Made by a program: the position numbers and the translations under genes. A stretch of DNA of 42,401 nt from Pseudomonadota bacterium (GTDB lineage: Bacteria > Pseudomonadota > Gammaproteobacteria > Steroidobacterales > Steroidobacteraceae). Below the pieces are notes generated by a model. That model did no database searches, was not told where the DNA came from, and worked only from the letters and a program-made list of their open reading frames with translations. Below are positions 28,245 through 39,816 of the stretch, one piece after another; the first letter of the stretch is position 1; each line of letters opens with the position of its first letter. Location of the stretch: NCBI GenBank assembly GCA_963204795.1, contig CAUJHX010000178.1, positions 1 to 42,401 on the forward strand. The letters are read 5' to 3'.

Positions 28245-29152
28245 GTGCTCGCCTCACCGGCCGGGTTGCTCGCGACCAGTTGCAATCCACTGTGGCCAGG
28301 CGGCGCCGCGCGCACATGCAGCGGCGCGTAGGGCTCCGCCTGGACGAAATCGATCAAGCCTTCGCGCACCAGCTCGAGGATCGCGACGAAGGTGACCGTC
28401 ACGCCCATGCGCCCCTCCTCGGGGCGGAACAGGCGCATGAATTCTACGAAACTTGCGCCCTCGAGTGTCGAGAGGATATCGGCCATGCGGGCGCGGACCG
28501 ACAGGCGCTCGCGTTGCACGCGGTGGTGGGCGAAGAGTTCCGCGCGCTGCACGACTTCCCGGAACGCCAGCAGCATCTCGCGCAACTGCACCTGCGGCAG
28601 CAGGTGCACCACCTTGCGATCGGCAACCGCACTCGCCGCGTACACATCGCGCTCGAGCCGCGGCAGTGCGTCGATGTTCTCCGCGGCGCGCTTGAAGCGC
28701 TCGTACTCCTGCAGGCGACGCACGAGGTCGGCGCGCGGATCGACCTCCTCGCCCGTCTCGATATGCGCGCGCGGCAGCAGCATGCGCGACTTGATTTCGG
28801 CAAGCGTCGCCGCCATCAGCATGTACTCGCCCGCGAGCTCGAGCTGCAGATCCTGCATCAGCTCGATGTACTCCATGTACTGCTTCGTGATCTCCGCGAG
28901 CGGAATATCGAGGATGTCGAGATTCTGGCGGCGGATCAGGTAGAGCAGCAGGTCGAGCGGCCCCTCGAACGCCTCGAGGAATACCTCGAGCGCCTGCGGC
29001 GGGATGTAGAGGTCCTTCGGCACCTCGGTCACGGCTTCGCCGTGCACCATCGCAAAAGGCATTTCCGCCTGTTGCGGCGCAGCCCCGCCGGCGGGCGCCG
29101 CGCCAGCGTCCGGACCGGGGTTCGACACGACGAGCTTCAGGTCGGGTTTCAC
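28241..29152 (-). CDS. scpA: segregation and condensation protein A (kleisin)
   Basis: A 303-residue kleisin bridging SMC heads. The start is GTG 29152, overlapping the trpS stop as GTGA; the frame open to 29434 is a shadow of trpS. After about 45 Pro/Ala-rich residues the conserved N-terminal phrase appears: EVFLEAFEGPLDLLLYLIRR, QNLDILDIPLAEITKQYMEY, then GEYMLMAATLAEIKSRMLLP. The C-terminal winged helix has GVTVTFVAILELVREGLIDF. The matching smc gene is also in this window, about 6.7 kb away in a separate operon. Confidence 0.95.
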   Translation of the reverse strand: MKPDLKLVVSNPGPDAGAAPAGGAAPQQAEMPFAMVHGEAVTEVPKDLYIPPQALEVFLEAFEGPLDLLLYLIRRQNLDILDIPLAEITKQYMEYIELMQDLQLELAGEYMLMAATLAEIKSRMLLPRAHIETGEEVDPRADLVRRLQEYERFKRAAENIDALPRLERDVYAASAVADRKVVHLLPQVQLREMLLAFREVVQRAELFAHHRVQRERLSVRARMADILSTLEGASFVEFMRLFRPEEGRMGVTVTFVAILELVREGLIDFVQAEPYAPLHVRAAPPGHSGLQLVASNPAGEAST

Positions 29153-30366
29153 AGATCCGCGCGAAGATGCATCACGCGACGCACTTCGTCCATCGTGTCG
29201 CGCGCCGCCTCGCGCGCCTTCTCCGCGCCCTCGACCAGGATCGTGCGCACGAGATCCGGATTCTCCTCGTATTCCTGCGCGCGCTTGCGCATGCCGTTGA
29301 CGAACTCGACCACCTTGTCGATGAGCGGCTTCTTGCACTCGAGGCAACCGATGCTCGCCGTGCGGCAGCCGTGGGCAGCCCACGCGATCGTGGCGGCATC
29401 GGAAAAGATCTTGTGCAGATCGAACACCGGACACTTGTCGGGGTCGCCGGGATCGGTGCGACGCACGCGCGCCGGATCGGTCTGCATCGTCTTCAGCTTC
29501 TTCGCCACCCTGTCCGGGTCTTCGCGCAGGCCGATCGTATTGCCGTACGATTTCGACATCTTGCGGCCGTCAAGCCCCGGGACCTTCGGCGACTTCGTGA
29601 GCAGCACCTGCGGCTCGGTCAGCACGGCAACGCCACCCCCCTCGAGCCAGCCGAGCAACCGCTCGCGATCCGCAACGGTGATGCGATTGTTGGCGCGCAC
29701 GAGCGCGCGCGCCTTCTCGAGGGCGCTCTGGTCACCGGCCTGCTGGAAGTCGCGCCGCAGCTGCCGATACTGTGTCGCGAGCTTGCCGCCGAGGCCCTTC
29801 ACGGCCTTCTCTGCCTTCACCTCGAAGTCGGGCTCGCGACCGTAGAGGTGGTTGAAGCGGCGCGCCACTTCGCGCGTGATTTCGACGTGAGCCACCTGGT
29901 CTTCGCCGACCGGTACGTAGGCCGGACGGTAGATCAGGATGTCGGCGGACTGCAGCAGCGGGTAGCCGAGGAAGCCGTAGGTGGCGAGGTCCTTCTCCTT
30001 GAGCTCGGCCTGCTGGTCCTTGTAGGTCGGCACCCGCTCGAGCCAGCCGAGCGGCGTGATCATGGACAGGAGGAGGTGCAGCTCCGCGTGTTCAGGCACT
30101 TGCGACTGCACGAATACCGTGGCGACGCCCGGGTTGACACCCGCCGCGAGCCAGTCGATCAGCATTTCGTGGATGTGATCCGGAAGGCGGCTCGTGTCCT
30201 CATAGTCGGTCGTCAGCGCATGCCAGTCGGCGACGAAGAAGTAGCACTCATACTGGTACTGCAGTTCGATCCAGTTGCTGAGCGCACCATGGAAATTGCC
30301 GAGATGCAGCGCGCCGGTCGGTCGCATGCCGGAAAGCACTCGCCGGGCCGGCTCATTGGCGCTCAT
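29149..30366 (-). CDS. trpS: tryptophanyl-tRNA synthetase
   Basis: A 405-residue class I synthetase charging tRNA-Trp. The HIGH motif appears as GMRPTGALHLGNFHGALSNW and the KMSKS motif as GLDGRKMSKSYGNTIGL. FFVADWHALTTDY and SQVPEHAELHLLLSMITPLG are further family segments. It is longer than the roughly 335-residue E. coli enzyme because of an insertion after V-E-I-T-R-E-V-A-R-R-F-N (about residues 160-230). Longer forms exist in other gammaproteobacteria. Its ATG is preceded by GAGGG and overlaps the stop of a possible 22-codon leader ORF. It heads the scpAB operon. Confidence 0.97.
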   Translation of the reverse strand: MSANEPARRVLSGMRPTGALHLGNFHGALSNWIELQYQYECYFFVADWHALTTDYEDTSRLPDHIHEMLIDWLAAGVNPGVATVFVQSQVPEHAELHLLLSMITPLGWLERVPTYKDQQAELKEKDLATYGFLGYPLLQSADILIYRPAYVPVGEDQVAHVEITREVARRFNHLYGREPDFEVKAEKAVKGLGGKLATQYRQLRRDFQQAGDQSALEKARALVRANNRITVADRERLLGWLEGGGVAVLTEPQVLLTKSPKVPGLDGRKMSKSYGNTIGLREDPDRVAKKLKTMQTDPARVRRTDPGDPDKCPVFDLHKIFSDAATIAWAAHGCRTASIGCLECKKPLIDKVVEFVNGMRKRAQEYEENPDLVRTILVEGAEKAREAARDTMDEVRRVMHLRADL

Positions 30367-30431
30367 GCCGCCCTCGTTGCATGGCGGTTCGGTCGGCTCT
30401 GCGTTGGACTCGGCACGTCGTGATCAGGCAT
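30363..30431 (-). CDS. possible 22-residue leader ORF coupled to trpS
   Basis: ATG 30431 opens a 22-codon frame whose TGA overlaps the trpS ATG as ATGA. The product begins MPDHDVPSPTQSRPNRHA and contains no tryptophan, so it is not a classical Trp attenuator peptide. It lies downstream of the candidate promoter at 30468-30473. Short overlapping frames arise by chance, and no strong ribosome site precedes it, so it is reported as possible only. Confidence 0.33.
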   Translation of the reverse strand: MPDHDVPSPTQSRPNRHATRAA

Positions 30432-30467
30432 CGCTCAGGGGGCGCTGGAGGGCGCGGACGGGCGGGC

Positions 30468-30473
30468 AGTATA
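30468..30473 (-). promoter_or_regulatory. candidate -10 element for the trpS-scpAB operon
   Basis: TATACT on the minus strand (five of six positions) sits about 100 bases before trpS, giving an untranslated leader of roughly 95 bases. No strong -35 is visible. It is the best promoter-like hexamer in the 153-base gap between the trpS start and the end of the Sua5/YciO gene. Confidence 0.4.
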
Positions 30474-30501
30474 GCGTAGCGGGACAATGGGCTTTGAGCC
30501 A

Positions 30502-30531
30502 CGGGCTGCGGGTCGCGGGCTACGGGCCCGA
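30502..30531. repeat. GC-rich intergenic repeat, copy 1
   Basis: The plus strand contains GCGGGCTACGGGC (30515-30527) within a run of GGGCTGCGGGTCGCGGG-like units. The exact complement, GCCCGTAGCCCGC, recurs at 42216-42228 beside pnp. This copy overlaps the 3' end of the Sua5/YciO gene and supplies its last codons and stop. Similar G-C-C-C-G-T-A-G-C-C-C units are dispersed between genes in some gammaproteobacteria. Confidence 0.42.
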
Positions 30532-31161
30532 AATGCTCGCCAGTCCCAGCCGGCCGAGGTCCCCCTTGCCGACGCGCAGTACGGCGGGCGGCTGTACCGC
30601 AAGATCGACTACCGTCGTCGGTTCGAGGCCACAGGGCCCGCCGTCGAGCACGAGATCGAGAGCGTTCGAGAGTCGCTCGGCAATTTCGCGACCCTCGTTC
30701 AGGGGCGCGTCATCGCCCGGCAATATCAGCGTCGAGGTCATGATGGGTTCGCCCAGTTCGGCGAGCAACTGGCGCGGGACGACATGATCCGGCACTCGGA
30801 TGCCGATGGTGCGGCGCCGGTCGTGTTGCAGCCGCCGCGGTGTTTCGCGGGTTGCCGGCAACAGGAAGGTGTAGGGCCCCGGGGTTCCCGCCTTCAGGAG
30901 GCGAAACTGCCAGGTGTCAATGCGCGCGAACCGGCCAATCTCGGTGAGATCCCGGCACATCAGCGTGAAATGATGATGCCGGTCCGCCTGCCGGATCCGG
31001 CGCACGCGTTCGAGCGCGTCCTTGTCGCCGATATGGCAGCCGAGCGCATAGCAGGAATCAGTCGGATAGGCGATCACGCCCCCCGTGCGGATCACCTCGG
31101 CCGCGCGCCGGATCAGTCGTTGTTCGGGGTTCACCCGATGCAACTCGAAATAAAGGCTCAT
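30520..31161 (-). CDS. Sua5/YciO/YrdC-family protein (threonylcarbamoyl-AMP synthase-like)
   Basis: A 213-residue protein from ATG 31161; a frame open to 31395 is a shadow of yciB. It has the YrdC fold: GGVIAYPTDSCYALGCHIGD near the start, RRIRQADRHHHFTLMCRDLT, AGTPGPYTFLLPAT, TIGIRVPDHVVPRQLLAELG, then PIMTSTLILPGDDAPLN. Full-activity TsaC/Sua5 enzymes make threonylcarbamoyl-AMP for the t6A base of tRNA. This length and opening fit the YciO branch, whose activity is weaker or undefined, so the function is left at family level. The stop lies in a GC-rich repeat, which may have reset the C-terminus. It is divergent from yciB. Confidence 0.92.
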   Translation of the reverse strand: MSLYFELHRVNPEQRLIRRAAEVIRTGGVIAYPTDSCYALGCHIGDKDALERVRRIRQADRHHHFTLMCRDLTEIGRFARIDTWQFRLLKAGTPGPYTFLLPATRETPRRLQHDRRRTIGIRVPDHVVPRQLLAELGEPIMTSTLILPGDDAPLNEGREIAERLSNALDLVLDGGPCGLEPTTVVDLAVQPPAVLRVGKGDLGRLGLASISGP

Positions 31162-31167
31162 GCAGGT

Positions 31168-31173
31168 ATCATA
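31168..31173 (-). promoter_or_regulatory. -10-like hexamer immediately before the Sua5/YciO gene
   Basis: TATGAT on the minus strand (five of six positions) is six bases from ATG 31161, so transcription would begin at the start codon. No Shine-Dalgarno is present upstream of this ATG, in keeping with a leaderless message. No good -35 is seen. Confidence 0.4.
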
Positions 31174-31199
31174 TCGGCCCCCGCCGCCACCGTCCGACC

Positions 31200-31742
31200 A
31201 TGCAGCAGATTCTCGACTTCGCGCCGCTCGTCGTCTTTCTCGTCGCCTACTACCTGAAGGACCTTTATTTCGCGACCGGCGCGCTGATGCTCGCAATGCT
31301 CGGCATGCTTGCCGCCGACTGGCTGCTCCTGAAGCGCGTGCCGACGATGCACTGGATTTCGGCCGCCTTGGTATTCGCCTTCGGCACGGCGACACTGCTG
31401 CTGCATGACCAGCGCTTCATCCAGTGGAAGCCGACCGTGTTTTTCTGGCTCGTGAGTACCGCGTTGCTCGCGAGCCGCTGGATCGGTGACCGACCGCTTG
31501 TTGAGCGCCTGCTCGGCCCTGCGCTCGGCACCGAAGCACGCCTGCCGCACGTCACGTGGCAGCGGATCAACCTGCTGTGGGTGGCGTTCTACGCAGTCCT
31601 CGGCCTCGTGAATCTCGCGGTCGCGTTCAACGCGAGCGAGCGGGTGTGGGTGAATTTCAAGGTTTTCGGTCTTACGGCACTCACTTTCGCCTTCATCGCG
31701 GCGCAGCTTCCCTGGCTGCTGAAACGGACTCGCACGGAATGA
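31200..31742 (+). CDS. yciB: inner membrane septation protein A (YciB/IspZ family)
   Basis: A 180-residue protein with about five membrane helices: residues near 6-20, 28-45, 50-68, 78-92, then 120-140 and 150-172, some of them short. The family opening ILDFAPLVVFLVAYYLKDLY, F-A-T-G-A, is exact in character. LLHDQRFIQWKPTVFFWL, then NLLWVAFYAVLGLVNLAVAF and WVNFKVFGLTALTFAF complete the match. YciB affects cell-envelope synthesis and division and interacts with elongation and division proteins in enteric bacteria. It heads yciB-bolA-ppiC; its TGA overlaps the bolA ATG. Confidence 0.95.
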   Translation: MQQILDFAPLVVFLVAYYLKDLYFATGALMLAMLGMLAADWLLLKRVPTMHWISAALVFAFGTATLLLHDQRFIQWKPTVFFWLVSTALLASRWIGDRPLVERLLGPALGTEARLPHVTWQRINLLWVAFYAVLGLVNLAVAFNASERVWVNFKVFGLTALTFAFIAAQLPWLLKRTRTE

Positions 31743-32017
31743 GCATCATCCAACCGGGCATGCGGGTCACGCGAATCCGCCATGCGCTCGAGGCAGCATT
31801 TACTCCCGAATCGCTCGAAATCCGGGACGACAGCGCCGCGCATGTAGGCCATCCCGGCGCGCGCGAAGGCGGCCATTTCCACGTCGAGATCGTCGCGCGC
31901 GCCTTCGCGGGACGCTCGTCGCTCGAATGCCACCGTTTGGTCTATGCTGCACTTTCCGACCTGATATCGGGGAACATCCATGCGCTGTCGATCAGCGCGC
32001 ATGCACCTTCCGATTGA
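31739..32017 (+). CDS. BolA-family protein
   Basis: A 92-residue protein from ATG 31739, overlapping the yciB stop (ATGA); the longer frame from 31556 is a shadow. The BolA fold is recognised by IRHALEAAFTPESLEIRDDS, then A-A-H-V-G-H-P-G-A-R-E-G-G-H-F-H-V-E-I-V. The invariant H-x-x-x-E-C-H-R-x-V-Y motif is present as SLECHRLVYAAL, and the end reads I-H-A-L-S-I-S-A. BolA proteins pair with monothiol glutaredoxins through a shared iron-sulfur cluster and affect morphology and stress responses. The histidines in G-H-F-H and C-H-R are candidate cluster ligands. Adjacency to yciB and a PpiC lipoprotein is common in related bacteria. Confidence 0.93.
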   Translation: MSIIQPGMRVTRIRHALEAAFTPESLEIRDDSAAHVGHPGAREGGHFHVEIVARAFAGRSSLECHRLVYAALSDLISGNIHALSISAHAPSD

Positions 32018-32052
32018 CCTGCACTTAATCCCATAACCCACTGAGATATTTC

Positions 32053-32880
32053 ATGAAATCAGCTCTGATTCCGGCGGTGCTCGCCACTGCCCTGCTGGCC
32101 GCTGCGTGCAAGCCAGGAGCCAATGCGCCCGCCAGCGGAGCGGCCAGCGCCGAAGCCAAGCCCGTCGCCACCGTCAACGGCAAGGCGATTTCGGCAAACC
32201 TGTTCGAGACCTATGCAAAGGGCGTATCCGGCAAGGAGCCCGCCGCACTCACCGAGGAACAGCGCGGCCAGATCCTCGACAACCTCGTGCGTGCAGAGCT
32301 CATCGCGTCCCAGGCGGAGAAGGATGGCATCGCGGGGAAGCCTGAAACGGCGGCCATGCTCGAGCTTTCGCGGCTCAACATCCTGCAGCAGGAAATGATG
32401 CAGAAAGTGCTCGCCGACAAGACACCGACCGAGCAGGAATTGCGGGCGGAGTACGAGACGCAGATCGGCGCGCTCTCGAAGCAGGAGTATCACGCGCGCC
32501 ATATCCTCGTCGCGACGGAGGATTTCGCGAAGAGCCTCATCGGCAAGCTCGACAAGGGTGAGAAATTCGAGACGCTCGCGCGACGCGAGTCGATCGATTC
32601 GTCGAAGGAGAACGGTGGTGATCTCGGCTGGTTCACGCCCGATCGCATGGTGCCGCCGTTTGCGGCAGCGGTGGTCGCGCTCAAGAAGGGCGAATATACG
32701 AAAACGCCCGTACAGACCCAGTACGGCTGGCACGTTATCCGGCTCGATGACACGCGCGACCTGCAACCGCCACCGTATGACAGCGTCAAGGAACGGCTCG
32801 TGCAGATCGTCCAGGCAAAGAAGTTCAAGGCCTACGCCGACGAGTTGATGAAGACGGCGAAGATCGAAAAGACACCCTGA
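32053..32880 (+). CDS. parvulin-type peptidyl-prolyl isomerase lipoprotein
   Basis: A 275-residue periplasmic folding factor. The signal has lipobox L-A-A-A-C near residue 19, followed by a Ala/Pro/Ser linker. The N-terminal helical region (about 35-130) carries V-A-T-V-N-G-K-A-I-S and resembles the SurA/PpiC chaperone part. The rotamase domain spans about 138-240: EYHARHILVATEDFAKSLI, ARRESIDSSKENGGDLGWF, PDRMVPPFAAAVVALKKGEY, then VQTQYGWHVIRLDDTR. This is the PpiC/PrsA signature. It is the last gene of the yciB-bolA-ppiC set and ends 15 bases from the convergent ligA. Confidence 0.93.
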   Translation: MKSALIPAVLATALLAAACKPGANAPASGAASAEAKPVATVNGKAISANLFETYAKGVSGKEPAALTEEQRGQILDNLVRAELIASQAEKDGIAGKPETAAMLELSRLNILQQEMMQKVLADKTPTEQELRAEYETQIGALSKQEYHARHILVATEDFAKSLIGKLDKGEKFETLARRESIDSSKENGGDLGWFTPDRMVPPFAAAVVALKKGEYTKTPVQTQYGWHVIRLDDTRDLQPPPYDSVKERLVQIVQAKKFKAYADELMKTAKIEKTP

Positions 32881-32895
32881 GACATTGGTGTCTGC

Positions 32896-35792
<2,897 letters not shown>

Positions 35793-35803
35793 GCCGGCCG
35801 CCG

Positions 35804-38800
35804 TCAAGCCGTGGCGAGACGGACCGCCTCGTCGACGTCGACTGCGACGAGCCGCGACACGCCTGGCTCGGTCATCGTCACGCCGAGGAGACTCGAGGCG
35901 AGTTCCATCGTCACCTTGTTGTGCGTGATGAAGATGAACTGCACGCGCTGCGACATTTCGCGCACGATCTCGCAGAAGCGCCCGACGTTGTGCTCGTCGA
36001 GCGGCGCATCGACCTCATCGAGCAGGCAGAACGGCGCGGGGTTCAGGTCGAAAATGGAGAAAACGAGCGCGACGGCGGTGAGTGCCTTCTCGCCGCCCGA
36101 GAGCTGCGAGATCGTGCTGTTTCGCTTGCCTGGCGGGCGGGCCATGATCGCGACACCCGCCGACAGCGGATCCTCCCCTGCGAGCTCGATGTAGGCGTGA
36201 CCGCCGCCGAAAAGGCGCGGAAACTTCTCCTGCAACCCGGCGTTGATGCGGTTGAAGGTGTCCTCGAAGCGCGTGCGGGTCTCCTTGTCGATCTTGCGCA
36301 TCGCCTGTTCGAGAGTCTCGAGTGCCGATACGAGATCGGCAAACTGGCGGTCGAGATACTCCTTGCGCTCGGTGTTTTCTTTCAGCTCGTCAATCGCCGC
36401 AAGATTGACCTGCCCGAGCTTTTCGATATCAGCGCGCGCAGCCTCGAGGCGCTCTTCCCACTGCGGCACTGCGGCGTCTGCCGCGAGACCCTCGAGCACC
36501 GCGGCGAGTTCAAAGCGCGTCGCCGCAAACTGCTCGGCGATGCTCTCGCGGCGCACGCGCGTTTCCTGCGCTGCGAGGCGTGCCGCCTCCATGGCCTCGC
36601 GCGCCGTGTCGACCCGCTGTTCGGCACCGACTCGCCGCCCGTCGAGCTCGCGCAGATTCGCGTCGGCTTCTTCGAGACCGCGCCGGCTCGCGGCCAGTTC
36701 GCCCTCGACCGTCATGCGCCGGCCGAGCGCCTCATCGAGCCGCTGCTGCAGCTCACGGACCGGCTCGTCGCTGCCGGCCAGTTCGGCGTCGAGTCCCGCG
36801 ACGCGCGCCTCGAGCTGGCCGCGCTGCTCGTGCAGTCGCGCAAGATTCACGCTCTTGCCAGACTCGCCCGAGCGGCGTGACTCGCTGCGTATCAGCAGGT
36901 CGCGTGCGGCGAGCTGCGACGACTGCGCCCGCTCGCGGGCGCTCGCGACCTGCTCGCGCCGCTCTTCACGCTCCGCTTCGAGTTGCGGCCGGCGCGCATC
37001 CAGGGCGGACAGCGCATCGAGCCCGCGATCGAGGGCGGTGCGCGCCTTCGCGAGCGCGTCCTGCGTGACGCCGATCTCGCGCGCGGCCTCCGCCGCCTCC
37101 TGCTCGAGTCGTTCGCGACGCGAGGCCATTTCCTGCGCGCGGGCCCGGCCCGCCTCGAGCTGGCCCAGGACGTCCGCGTGCTCGCGGTGCGCGCTCTGGA
37201 TGCGCGCCTGCGCCGCGTCGCGTGCCTGCTCCGCGACGGCGAGCGCGGCGCGCAGGGCTGCGATCTGCTCCTCGACTTCGCGCACACGCCGGTCGGCCGT
37301 GTCGAATTCGGCGCGCACGCCCTTCAAACGCTGTTCGCGCTCGATGACTCCCGCATGATGATCGACCCCACGACTCACGCGCAGCCAGCTGCGCCCCACC
37401 CATTCCCCCTGTCGCGTGATCACTGACTGGTCGGCTGCGAGGCTCGGGCGCATCCGCAGGGCGTCCGCGAGTGACGTGGATGTGAGTACGCGCCCGAGCA
37501 GATCCACGAGGGCCGCAGGGCCATGGACGTGCTGCGCGAGCGATGGGCCATGAGCACCGTCACGACCTGCCGGACGATCGGGCTCGAGCAACGTCACGCT
37601 GGCGCCGCTCAGGCCATCGATCGAGCCCGCGACGCTGTCGAGATCCTCGACGCAAACAGCTTCGAGATAGTCGCCGAGCGCCGTTTCGACCGCACGATCC
37701 CAACCGTCGTCGACCGACAGCAGTTCGGCCAGACGGCCGCGGCCCGCAAGGCCCGCGCTCGCGAGCCACTCGCCCGCGCGACCTACATCGCGGCCGAGCG
37801 CCGCCTTCTGCAACGCTTCCAGTGACAACACCTCGCCCCGCAGGCGTTCGCGCTCGCCGCGCAAGCCCTCGAGGCGCATCTCGCTCTGCAACTGCCGGCC
37901 GCGCGCCTCCTGCACGTGCGCAAGCGCGACAGTCAGCGCCTCGGCGAGCTCGTCGGCGGTCGCGCGCGCGGTTGACTCGCGACCCGCGAGATCAGCGATC
38001 TGCGCGCTCGCCTCCTGCGCGATCAGCGCATCGCGCTCGACGGCAAGCCGATCGGTCTGCCCGGCGAGGCGCCGGAACTGGTTCTCGAGCTGCTCGATGC
38101 GGGCCCGCTCGACCTGGGTCGCCTGATCGGCTGCGCCCCATTCACGATTGAAGCCTTCCCAGCTGCGCTGCCATTCGGCAAGCGCCGTTTCCGTCCGGGC
38201 CAAAGTCGCGGCGGCCACGTTCTCGGCGCGATGTGCTTCAGCCAGCTGTGGCGCAAGCACTTCGATCTCCGCACGCAGGGCGACGAGCTCCGCTGTATCG
38301 CGTTCGATCAACACCGCAACTTCGCCAAGCGCACTGCGGGTTCCCGCGAGGTCCGCAGTCCGCCTCTCGCGCAATTCGCGCGCATGCTGCAATGCCTGCT
38401 CGGTGCGCGAAATGTCGGCGCCCACCTCGTAATAGCGCCCCTGCACGGCTGTCACGAGCGCAGACTGTTCGTCGTGGAATTCGCGTTGACGCTCTATCGC
38501 GGCCTCGGCGGCACGCTGGTCGGCAAGCGCGGCCTGCATCGCAAGATCGCATTCCCGCATCGCGGAATCATGCACGCCGGCGCCGCTGTCGAGGTCGCGC
38601 AGCCGCAGTGCGAGGACTTCCGCGACGAGCTTGCGCTCCTCCTCCTTCATCGCCTGGTAACGCCGCGCAGTTGCTGCCTGGCGCTGCAGGTGCCGGATCT
38701 GCTTGTCGATCTCGTCGCGCAGGTCCTGAAGCCGTTCGAGGTTCTCGCGCGTGTCGGCGATACGGCTTTCCGTCTCCCGCCGCCGTTCCTTGTAGCGCGA

Positions 38801-39310
38801 GATGCCGGCAGCCTCCTCGACGAAGGCACGCATATCGTCGGGTTTCGACTCGATGACACGCGAGATCATGCCCTGCTCGATGATCGCGTAGCTGCGTGAT
38901 CCGAGGCCGGTGCCGAGAAACAGCTGTGTGATGTCGCGCCGGCGGCAACGCGCGCCATTGATGAAATATGTGGAAGTGCCGTCGCGCGACACCTGACGCT
39001 TGAGCGATACCTCGCTGTAGCTCGCGTAGGGGCCGGAGATCTTGCCGTCCGCGTTATCGAATACCAGCTCGACATGAGCCGTGCCCACCGGCTTGCGCGC
39101 GCTCGAGCCGTTGAAGATGACATCGGTCATCGAGTCGCCGCGCAGATGGCGCGCGGACAGCTCGCCCATGACCCAGCGCACGGCGTCGATGACATTCGAC
39201 TTGCCGCAGCCATTCGGGCCGACGACGCCCGTCAGGTTGTTCGGGAAACTGACCGCGGTGGGATCGACGAAGGACTTGAAGCCGGCGAGCTTGATCTTGG
39301 TGAGTCGCAT
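35804..39310 (-). CDS. smc: chromosome segregation protein SMC
   Basis: A 1168-residue ATPase that folds back on itself to entrap DNA with ScpA and ScpB. The N-terminal head has MRLTKIKLAGFKSFVDPTAV and Walker A in VVGPNGCGKSNVIDAVRW. Two long coiled coils flank a hinge at about 500-660 (GRLAELLSVDDGWDRAVETA, then HVHGPAALVDLLGRV). The C-terminal head carries the signature STISQLSGGEKALTAVALVF and Walker B FCLLDEVDAPLDEHNVGRF. It is divergent from queF with only 27 bases between start codons. A TACACT hexamer lies 10 bases before the ATG, giving at most a very short leader. Confidence 0.97.
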   Translation of the reverse strand: MRLTKIKLAGFKSFVDPTAVSFPNNLTGVVGPNGCGKSNVIDAVRWVMGELSARHLRGDSMTDVIFNGSSARKPVGTAHVELVFDNADGKISGPYASYSEVSLKRQVSRDGTSTYFINGARCRRRDITQLFLGTGLGSRSYAIIEQGMISRVIESKPDDMRAFVEEAAGISRYKERRRETESRIADTRENLERLQDLRDEIDKQIRHLQRQAATARRYQAMKEEERKLVAEVLALRLRDLDSGAGVHDSAMRECDLAMQAALADQRAAEAAIERQREFHDEQSALVTAVQGRYYEVGADISRTEQALQHARELRERRTADLAGTRSALGEVAVLIERDTAELVALRAEIEVLAPQLAEAHRAENVAAATLARTETALAEWQRSWEGFNREWGAADQATQVERARIEQLENQFRRLAGQTDRLAVERDALIAQEASAQIADLAGRESTARATADELAEALTVALAHVQEARGRQLQSEMRLEGLRGERERLRGEVLSLEALQKAALGRDVGRAGEWLASAGLAGRGRLAELLSVDDGWDRAVETALGDYLEAVCVEDLDSVAGSIDGLSGASVTLLEPDRPAGRDGAHGPSLAQHVHGPAALVDLLGRVLTSTSLADALRMRPSLAADQSVITRQGEWVGRSWLRVSRGVDHHAGVIEREQRLKGVRAEFDTADRRVREVEEQIAALRAALAVAEQARDAAQARIQSAHREHADVLGQLEAGRARAQEMASRRERLEQEAAEAAREIGVTQDALAKARTALDRGLDALSALDARRPQLEAEREERREQVASARERAQSSQLAARDLLIRSESRRSGESGKSVNLARLHEQRGQLEARVAGLDAELAGSDEPVRELQQRLDEALGRRMTVEGELAASRRGLEEADANLRELDGRRVGAEQRVDTAREAMEAARLAAQETRVRRESIAEQFAATRFELAAVLEGLAADAAVPQWEERLEAARADIEKLGQVNLAAIDELKENTERKEYLDRQFADLVSALETLEQAMRKIDKETRTRFEDTFNRINAGLQEKFPRLFGGGHAYIELAGEDPLSAGVAIMARPPGKRNSTISQLSGGEKALTAVALVFSIFDLNPAPFCLLDEVDAPLDEHNVGRFCEIVREMSQRVQFIFITHNKVTMELASSLLGVTMTEPGVSRLVAVDVDEAVRLATA

Positions 39311-39320
39311 CAGGATGACT

Positions 39321-39330
39321 AGTGTAAATT
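39321..39330. promoter_or_regulatory. overlapping -10-like hexamers in the 27-base smc/queF gap
   Basis: TACACT on the minus strand (39321-39326) lies ten bases before the smc ATG. TAAATT on the plus strand (39325-39330) lies seven bases before the queF ATG. If used they would give a near-leaderless smc and a leaderless queF message. The two hexamers share two bases, so the promoters would compete. The matches are partial and unsupported by -35 boxes. Confidence 0.33.
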
Positions 39331-39337
39331 AATCGCC

Positions 39338-39727
39338 ATGCCTTCACAGCCCTCGACGACCCTCGAGACCTTCCCGAATCCGCAGCCGGCAATCGACTAC
39401 ACGATCCGCATGTCGATTCCGGAATTCACGTGCCTGTGCCCGAAGACGGGGCAGCCCGACTTCGCGACACTCGAGCTCGAATACGTCCCCGACAAACGCT
39501 GCGTCGAATTGAAATCGCTGAAGCTTTTTGTCTGGTCGTTTCGCGACCGTGGCACCTTTCACGAGGCTGTGACGAACGAAATCGTCGATGTGCTGGCCGC
39601 CGCGACCGAGCCGCGCTTCATGCGCCTGACCGCCAGATTCAATGTGCGGGGGGGCATCTACACCACGGTCGTCGCCGAGCGCCGACAGTCCGGATGGTCT
39701 CCATTGCCACCGGTCGGATTGCCCTGA
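39338..39727 (+). CDS. queF: NADPH-dependent 7-cyano-7-deazaguanine reductase (QueF, short type)
   Basis: A 129-residue enzyme reducing preQ0 to preQ1 in the queuosine pathway. It is the single-domain (type I) form rather than the double-length E. coli form. The catalytic cysteine and acid lie in [18 protein letters not shown]. The QueF motif is [18 protein letters not shown] followed by T-F-H-E. The residues N-E-I-V-D and [12 protein letters not shown] complete the T-fold. It is divergent from smc and lies 89 bases before dksA, which has its own promoter candidate. No Shine-Dalgarno is seen. Confidence 0.96.
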   Translation: MPSQPSTTLETFPNPQPAIDYTIRMSIPEFTCLCPKTGQPDFATLELEYVPDKRCVELKSLKLFVWSFRDRGTFHEAVTNEIVDVLAAATEPRFMRLTARFNVRGGIYTTVVAERRQSGWSPLPPVGLP

Positions 39728-39770
39728 AATCGGGCATTTTCGCGGGTCTGTACACCGGTGAATACGTCAG

Positions 39771-39776
39771 TATAAT
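39771..39776 (+). promoter_or_regulatory. TATAAT -10 element of dksA
   Basis: An exact TATAAT lies 40 bases before the dksA ATG, in the context GTCAGTATAATCCCG. Transcription would start near 39783 and give a leader of about 34 bases containing the GAAGGAG ribosome site. The -35 region is poor. Confidence 0.55.
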
Positions 39777-39816
39777 CCCGCGTCCGTTTTCGGGCCCCAG
39801 TCTGAAGGAGCTCAGG

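Noticed and set aside
30363-30431. Trp attenuator reading of the trpS leader
   Set aside because: The leader frame has no Trp codons and no paired terminator/antiterminator stems were seen.
32014-32019. TTGACC as a -35 for the ppiC gene
   Set aside because: No -10-like hexamer lies 15-19 bases downstream; the gene probably shares the yciB-bolA transcript.
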